Positions 59,111 through 64,000 of a stretch of DNA of 64,000 nt are shown here, one piece after another. The notes under the pieces are model-generated. The model worked only from the letters and a program-made list of their open reading frames with translations. It ran no database searches and had not been told where the DNA came from. Every line of letters starts with the position of its first letter. The first letter of the stretch is position 1. The stretch comes from Niallia taxi. GTDB lineage: Bacteria; Bacillota; Bacilli; Bacillales; Cytobacillaceae. Position numbers and translations under genes: made by a program. Location: positions 744,001 through 808,000 of the forward strand of contig NZ_CP102590.1 in assembly GCF_032818155.1 (NCBI RefSeq). The letters run 5' to 3'.

Positions 59111-59822
59111 CTACGTACTCGTAGATTCCATTAAAATTGGATATAATTCTGTCAAAATTGTAGATTCCTTCAGGAGGATTAGGTATGGTTTCAAAACTTG
59201 AACTTTTTTCGGATTTATCAGAAAAAACGAATTATAAACTACCAAATTATATGCTGGTAAGTAATCCTGTCTTAACTTTCTTTCTGACATATCTACAGTG
59301 TTATACTCTCTTCCAGCTTCCGGAGCCCCATATGCTGCAAAATGTTTTAAACAGGAAGCAACATAATCCAAGCTTAGATCACCTTGAAAACCCTCAACAG
59401 CAGCCTTTGCATAGAGGCTATTTAAGTACGCGTCCTCTCCTGTAGTTTCCATAACTCTTCCCCATCTAGGGTCTCGTACTAAATCAGCAACTGGAGAGAA
59501 GATTCCATGAACAAGCATAAGCGATTGGGATAGGTAACACTGTTTTATATCCATAAATAACATCTGCTAATAACAAAAGAGGAATTTTCAATCTGCTATT
59601 CTCTAAATACTCATCTTGTATGCCTTTTAATTTTTCAGCTCCAAATACATTAAAGATGGAACCCATATTATTAATTACATCATCACTGATTCCCAGTTTA
59701 GCCTTAGGTCCTGTCACAGCTGCATTTTCACTGTATAATGACCCATCCAATTGAACAAGTTGATAAATTTTTTCCTCTAACGACATTTCATTTAATAGTT
59801 CTAACAATTTTTCTACTTTCAT
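59111..59822 (-). pseudogene. Truncated, frameshifted GH3 beta-glucosidase
   Basis: From the ATG at 59822 (AGGAGGATTCAC upstream) the frame reads a cytoplasmic-type GH3 start (LLELLNEMSLEEKIYQLVQLDG, LLLADVIYGYKTVLPIPIA). Near 59530 the similarity jumps frame to FSPVADLVRDPRWGRVMETTGEDAYLNSL and CLKHFAAYGAPEAGREYNTVDMS. After about 59250 homology ends, so at least two-thirds of the gene is gone. The nucleophile region is absent. Its promoter region is replaced by an IS remnant. Confidence 0.88.
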
Positions 59823-59837
59823 GTGAATCCTCCTAAC

Positions 59838-60244
59838 TGGAGCGTCTACACTTATCTGGACAGAAAAATTAAGGTCACGTACACTTGATCTAAAACAGAT
59901 GAGGAGAACCCACTATGACAAAACGAGAACGCCGTACTTTCACGCCTGAGTTTAAAAACCAGCTCATTGACCAAACGTTAGCGGCCTTCCAGATTGGTCG
60001 CTCTTTAAGCATGAAAGACTGTCCATATGATAACGCTGTAGCGGAAGCTACATTTAAAATCATTAAAACAGAGTTTATTAGCCAAATGAAATTTGATAGT
60101 TTAGAATATTTAACGCTAGAATTCAGTGACTATGTTAACTGGTATAACAAACTTCGAATCCATGGAACACTAGGTTATGTAAGCCCCATTGACTACAAAC
60201 AATCGTCCCTTAAAAAAGCTGTTTGATTTAATGTTGACAATCCA
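59838..60244 (+). mobile_element. Internally deleted IS3-family remnant (407 bp)
   Basis: Ends TGGAGCGTCTACA and, on the complement, TGGATTGTCAACA are short inverted repeats. Between them, the beginning of orfA is fused directly to the end of orfB. No clear direct repeats flank it. It is of a different IS than the complete element at 52560. It stops 16 bases before the ATG of the decayed GH3 gene. Confidence 0.75.
59915..60226 (+). pseudogene. OrfA-OrfB deletion fusion of IS3 transposase
   Basis: 103-codon frame with a ribosome site GAGGAGAACC. Residues 1-23 (MTKRERRTFTPEFKNQLIDQ) are the N-terminus of an IS3-type OrfA. At about residue 26 it passes into the C-terminal end of OrfB (SMKDCPYDNAVAEATFKIIK, RIHGTLGYVSPIDYKQ). 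The first two catalytic Asp residues are deleted, so it cannot transpose itself, but the frame has been kept open. Confidence 0.85.
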
Positions 60245-60524
60245 ATATGGTTGCTTCTTGCACAAAACTGCCTCATTTTCTTCCACCTCTGTTTACCTTA
60301 CAAATCTTACGAGAAGCAAAATTTACTCCTGCAACGTTTAGGGATTGCAAATATTAGGTTAAGTTAAAGGATATTTTATTTAAGGTAAATATTTCAACTA
60401 ATATTAGAAAGTTATGATAGGATAAATTTATAGATATAAATTTCATATTATTCAAAATGGGGATTATGGATATGTTTGGTTGGCTAAATCTTGAAGGTAG
60501 CGTATGGAAAATGCGGATCTACAT

Positions 60525-60565
60525 AAAAAAGTCGAATTCCCAGTCCGTAAAGGAAACGACTTTTT
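60525..60565 (-). terminator. Possible terminator of the SDR gene at 60636
   Basis: AAAAAAGTCG and CGACTTTTT arms with a long loop; downstream of the SDR stop by about 70 bases. Moderate support. Confidence 0.45.
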
Positions 60566-60635
60566 CATTTGATTTCTTCAAGTAAAGCCCCATTAACCGT
60601 TTTCCGGTCCCATCTGTAATCTCTGCAAAGTTATA

Positions 60636-61382
60636 TTAAACCTGTGCTAGCCCACCATCTACGAACAATTCAACACCCGTCAAGTAACTGCTTTCGTCTG
60701 AAGCAAGGAAAGATACAGCGCTTGCTACTTCTTCAGGTGTCCCAACTTTTCCGGCTGGAACAGTATTTCTGTTATTTTCCATTACTCCTTCAAGTGCATC
60801 ACCAAAAAGCTCATCGTAGGCAGGCGTAAGAATAACTCCTGGACTAACCACATTTACACGGATTTCAGTACCTTTTAGGTCAAGAATCCAGTTACGAACT
60901 AGTGCTCTTAATGCTGCTTTAGATGCTCCATATACACTAAACGCTGGGTTGCCAATTGATCCAGCAGTAGATCCCGTTACAATAATAGAACCTACTTTAT
61001 TCGGGAATAGTGATAACGCTTTTTGAACAGTAAAGATGGTTCCTTTAACGTTAATGTCGAACGTTCTATCAACCTGCTCTTCAGTAATTTCACCTAATGG
61101 AAGGAAGTTGCCGGTACCTGCATTAGCAAAAAGAATGTCCAACTTACCTTTTTCCTGCTTTATAATGTCATATAGTTTGTCTAAGTCTTCAAGCTTAGAA
61201 ATATCCCCTTGAACACCGGTTACGTTCTTGCCAATTTGGTTAACTGCTTTATCAAGTTCGTTTTGTCTACGTCCTGTGATATAAACATATGCACCTTCAT
61301 CTACAAACTTTTGTGCAGTAGCAAGACCAATCCCACTTGTTCCGCCCGTTACAAGCGCTATTTTACCTTCAAATTTACCCAT
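60636..61382 (-). CDS. Short-chain dehydrogenase/reductase
   Basis: 248 residues from the ATG at 61382 (GAGGAG upstream). Cofactor-binding [15 protein letters not shown] motif in [11 protein letters not shown], catalytic Ser in [10 protein letters not shown], and [10 protein letters not shown] (Tyr-x-x-x-Lys). The classical SDR end with [24 protein letters not shown] is complete. It is divergent from a HxlR regulator at 61546, a common pair in Bacillaceae, where the SDR acts on reactive carbonyl compounds or quinones. Confidence 0.93.
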   Translation of the reverse strand: MGKFEGKIALVTGGTSGIGLATAQKFVDEGAYVYITGRRQNELDKAVNQIGKNVTGVQGDISKLEDLDKLYDIIKQEKGKLDILFANAGTGNFLPLGEITEEQVDRTFDINVKGTIFTVQKALSLFPNKVGSIIVTGSTAGSIGNPAFSVYGASKAALRALVRNWILDLKGTEIRVNVVSPGVILTPAYDELFGDALEGVMENNRNTVPAGKVGTPEEVASAVSFLASDESSYLTGVELFVDGGLAQV

Positions 61383-61545
61383 ACTTAACACTCCTCTAGA
61401 ATTACTTTTATTTCCAGTACCTTTAAGTACTTGAAGATCAACTTACAAGTTATAGTATCCTTCAGTAAGCCCATTATCGGAAGTACCCACTTTTTTGTGA
61501 TATAGTAACTAAAAAGTAATAATTGTAGAATGGAGAGGTTTAGAC

Positions 61546-61902
61546 ATGAAAAAATTTAGTTGTGGTTTTGAAGTGACAAAGGAAGTTATTGGCGGTAAAT
61601 GGAAAGGTCTTGTACTATACTTTTTAATGAATGGACCAAAGAGAACGAGTGAATTAAAGCGCATTGTCCCAAATATAACTCAGAAAATGCTGATTCAAAC
61701 ACTTAGAGAGCTTGAAGCCAGTGGACTCGTGAGCAGAAAGATGTATAATCAGGTACCGCCGAAGGTTGAATATTCATCCACTGAACTTGGAGACTCTCTT
61801 AAACCTATCTTGCAGGAGCTCTGTCAATGGGGAAGTCATTACGCAGAGCAAGAGTATGCAGAAGGTGAATTCGAAATCGTACCACCAGAAGAGGCTTCAT
61901 AA
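61546..61902 (+). CDS. HxlR-family (DUF24) redox-type regulator
   Basis: 118 residues. HxlR winged helix: FSCGFEVTKEVIGGKWKGLVLYFLMNGPKRTSELKRIVPNITQKMLIQTLRELEASGLVSRKMYNQVPPKVEYSSTELGDSL. The Cys at position 5 is in the place used by YodB/HypR-type sensors for quinone and hypochlorite. It sits divergent to an SDR gene, so both may be derepressed by electrophile stress. GGAGAGG precedes the ATG. Confidence 0.92.
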   Translation: MKKFSCGFEVTKEVIGGKWKGLVLYFLMNGPKRTSELKRIVPNITQKMLIQTLRELEASGLVSRKMYNQVPPKVEYSSTELGDSLKPILQELCQWGSHYAEQEYAEGEFEIVPPEEAS

Positions 61903-61994
61903 TAAGGTTACAACTATTAACACCATATATGTAAGGGAGTTTTTTTGTTGCACTGGGATGCGGGTATTATAATTCGAAGAATATTGTCTCGACT

Positions 61995-62006
61995 ACAGGA
62001 ATGCTG
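61995..62006 (+). repeat. Dispersed 12-mer ACAGGAATGCTG, copy 4
   Basis: Identical to copies at 28734, 33681 and 42996. It is immediately followed by the strong hairpin at 62014-62064. Confidence 0.5.
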
Positions 62007-62013
62007 GCACGAC

Positions 62014-62064
62014 TTTTAGAACAGAAAACAACTAACACTTAGGTAACTGTTTTCTGTTCTAAAA
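62014..62064. terminator. Long perfect hairpin downstream of HxlR
   Basis: TTTTAGAACAGAAAACA and TGTTTTCTGTTCTAAAA, 17-bp perfect stem with a 17-base loop. It lies 112 bases past the HxlR stop. Confidence 0.65.
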
Positions 62065-62688
62065 TGTAAGATACTGATTTAGTATCACTATGTTCTACTG
62101 ATATCATAACCTAACAATTTATTCATTAAAATTAACAAAAGAATCAAACATGAGCGTTTTATTTCCACCCTATGATGAAAAATAGTCTTCTTTGATTTAC
62201 TCCAATAAATGTTTTATGGTAGACGCGACAAGCTTTTACCATATAATTTCACCATGATAGGAACAAACAATATTAGTGTAATTTGTAATTACGTATAGCA
62301 ACTCGCTGAACTCCTAGCTCAATATCCTTCTGAGTCCCCGGGTTACTAACACATAGCAGTCCACATGGTTATAATGCCCGACCTTCTTCATTTAAATCAG
62401 TACTGCAAACCTCCCCCAAAGAATGTGCCCTTTCCCTAATATGAGTTTGGACTTGCAAAAATCATTGTGTACATTTCTCAATTAGGGAAATATTTATCCA
62501 TCAAAGTTTGGGAAGATTACTCCAAGGATACCGTCATTATCAGCATCATGAATATAGTGATATAACCAGTTTTATATTTAGGTTAATATTTAATGGTCAA
62601 ACATACATTATTTATGTTAAAAATGTGGAAGGCAAATTTGTCTTAAAATAGCGCCTCCGTAAGTTTAAGTGAATTACTCAACAAATTT
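62065..62688. other. Intergenic stretch with a possible coding fossil
   Basis: On the minus strand around 62290-62450 a frame reads like protein with one stop (RERAHSLGEVCSTDLNEEG, then CGLLCVSNPGTQKDIELGVQ). It has no start and no ribosome site, and the family is not recognised. Otherwise A+T-rich with nothing seen. Confidence 0.35.
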
Positions 62689-63588
62689 TTAATTAAATTC
62701 CTCTTGAGTCAAGTCTGAATTCACTCCTATGGCAGCTCTACTCCCCTGAGCCGCCGCAATAATTACCTGTGAAGGGGCAATTACGGATGTATCACCTGCC
62801 GCATAAATACCTTCAATATTCGTCCTGCCTAACTCATCTGTAATTAATCCGCCAAGTTGGTTTACTTCACAACCTAAAGATTTTCCAAAAAATGAAGCCT
62901 GAATCCATTCGGGTGTCACAAATCCGCCAGACATCTTTTCTATTTGATCATCCTCAAAAATTACAGCTTCCAAAAGCCCATTTTCACCAACAAGTGTCCT
63001 AATTTTTTGTTCAATTATTTTTATTCCTTTTCTTTGAAGTACTTCTTTTTGCTCTAGAGTTAAAACCTTATGCCCATTGGTACAAATAATTAAGTTTTTG
63101 CTCCAATTATAAACAATTTTAACCATATGAAATACAGATGGGTGCTCAGATAACACAATAAGCGGACGGTCTTTCAACTCCCATCCATCACAATAAGGAC
63201 AACTAAAAAGGCTTTTTCCGTAATAATCCATAAGTTTTTCCACAGAAGGATGGATCTCCTTTAGACCCGTTGCTAAAATAACTTTCTTTGCTTGAATACA
63301 TTCCCCTTCCTCCGTAACTAGATTAAATATTGTTCCCCTTTTTTTAATATCAAAAATTTTTTCATTTCTTATCACTACAGAAGGATATTTTCCTATGTCA
63401 TAGTGAGCAATTTTTCTAAATTCGCTTGGTTTAATTCCATCTCTGGTTATAAACCCATGCGACTCGTTGGTAACAGCATTTCTCGGAGAATTATTATCGA
63501 ATAACACCACTTTCCTTCTTGCCCTTCCTAATACAAGTGCAGCGTTTAAACCAGCTGGACCTCCTCCAACAATCACGCAATCTAACAT
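62689..63588 (-). CDS. Thioredoxin-reductase-like flavoprotein without the classical NADPH motif
   Basis: 299 residues from the ATG at 63588 (AAGGGAG upstream). The FAD site is classical (VIVGGGPAGLNAALVLG, and GIYAAGDTS near the end), and the CxxC redox pair is in SCPYCDGWE. The NADPH domain, however, lacks the GxGxxA/G dinucleotide motif; the corresponding stretch is RPLIVLSEHPSVFHMVKIVYN. That resembles the GliT-like and related dithiol-oxidase branch of the family more than TrxB. It may use another electron partner or act as a thiol oxidase. Monocistronic. Confidence 0.85.
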   Translation of the reverse strand: MLDCVIVGGGPAGLNAALVLGRARRKVVLFDNNSPRNAVTNESHGFITRDGIKPSEFRKIAHYDIGKYPSVVIRNEKIFDIKKRGTIFNLVTEEGECIQAKKVILATGLKEIHPSVEKLMDYYGKSLFSCPYCDGWELKDRPLIVLSEHPSVFHMVKIVYNWSKNLIICTNGHKVLTLEQKEVLQRKGIKIIEQKIRTLVGENGLLEAVIFEDDQIEKMSGGFVTPEWIQASFFGKSLGCEVNQLGGLITDELGRTNIEGIYAAGDTSVIAPSQVIIAAAQGSRAAIGVNSDLTQEEFN

Positions 63589-64000
63589 TATATACACTCC
63601 CTTTAATTAAATATCTTTATTATCAGATTAATTACCAAACTTCTCAAATACTCACATTGAAGACCCTTTATATCTATAATAAGAGCGTCAAAAAGACATT
63701 ATTTTTATTTAGATGTCAGGTCTAAACCAGCTAGAGTTAGTCTATGCTCTTCATTCAATGATAAATTTAGCTTTGTCAAACTCATCCAAACCTATTGGTA
63801 TTCAGATACTAGCAGAGCAAATGGTGGATATTCATTGACAATAGGTTGAGAATCCATTTATTTAATTTTCCAATTGAAGGAAATTAGTCATTGCTTGAAT
63901 GTGGATTAGACCATGGACCTCATTGTCTGATTTAAAAAGTTATGATGAAATCAGAAAAAATTAGTAGATTTGAAATAATTAAACGTTAACGACCTCCTTC
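63589..64000. other. Terminal stretch with no certain gene
   Basis: On the minus strand a short frame starts MDSQPIVNEYPPFALLVSEY, meets a TAG and continues protein-like (MSLTKLNLSLNEEHRLTLAG) to 63718. It may be a decayed small gene. The last bases (complement GAAGGAGGTCGTTAACG) look like the end or leader of a gene beyond the window. Confidence 0.35.

Noticed and set aside
59185..59445. 86-codon plus-strand frame across the GH3 remnant
   Set aside because: Antisense shadow of the GH3-like sequence, which reads convincingly on the other strand.

Overview
The window comes from a low-GC, endospore-forming Firmicute of the Bacillaceae type. The evidence is an A+T-rich background, strong AGGAGG ribosome binding sites, a Ger(x)C germination lipoprotein, a DUF3231 protein, a T-box leader, LicT/RAT antitermination and likely cre sites. 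I saw no rRNA, tRNA or CRISPR array. It is accessory-type chromosome: small metabolic operons, many regulator/target pairs, several decayed genes, one complete IS3-family element and a dispersed GC-rich repeat.

0-9 kb: an AraC regulator and a five-gene minus-strand operon (PRD regulator/EIIA, EIIB, ascorbate-type EIIC, and a transketolase split into N and C subunits) that would import an unidentified sugar as its phosphate and cleave it. A LysE exporter follows. 9-17 kb: a PadR/DUF1048 unit with an ABC-2 exporter and a shared upstream motif, a cell-wall deacetylase, and ahpC-ahpF peroxide defence. 17-31 kb: mostly single genes (Ltp-like surface protein, PH-domain protein, pentapeptide-repeat protein, isochorismatase-fold hydrolase, chloramphenicol phosphotransferase-like kinase, a MerR/SDR divergent pair, XRE regulator, S1 protein, alpha/beta hydrolase, GAF-GGDEF diguanylate cyclase).

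31-42 kb: an orphan GerC-type lipoprotein, two tiny membrane proteins, a CPBP protease, a DUF3231 protein, a shattered GerN/NapA-like antiporter, a translationally coupled DUF1700/lipoprotein pair and an MHS-type transporter. 42-48 kb: leuA under a leucine T-box, with a previously unlisted 55-codon gene behind it, tandem cupins and a LysR regulator.

48-60 kb is a beta-glucoside locus: a secreted GH3 enzyme with a PA14 insert, and a licT-bglP-bglA operon controlled by two RAT antiterminators. An intact IS3-family element (with a programmed -1 frameshift signal) sits exactly in the palindrome of one dispersed repeat. Upstream is a second GH3 gene that has decayed behind an internally deleted IS remnant, plus a relic of an HPr/Crh-like protein. 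60-64 kb: an SDR/HxlR divergent pair and a thioredoxin-reductase-like flavoprotein lacking the usual NADPH motif.

I did not find one large unmistakably new system. The best candidates for something undescribed are small: the tandem small membrane proteins at 33.0-33.5 kb, the T-box-linked 55-codon gene, the PadR gene that appears to start with AUC, and the GC-rich repeat family.
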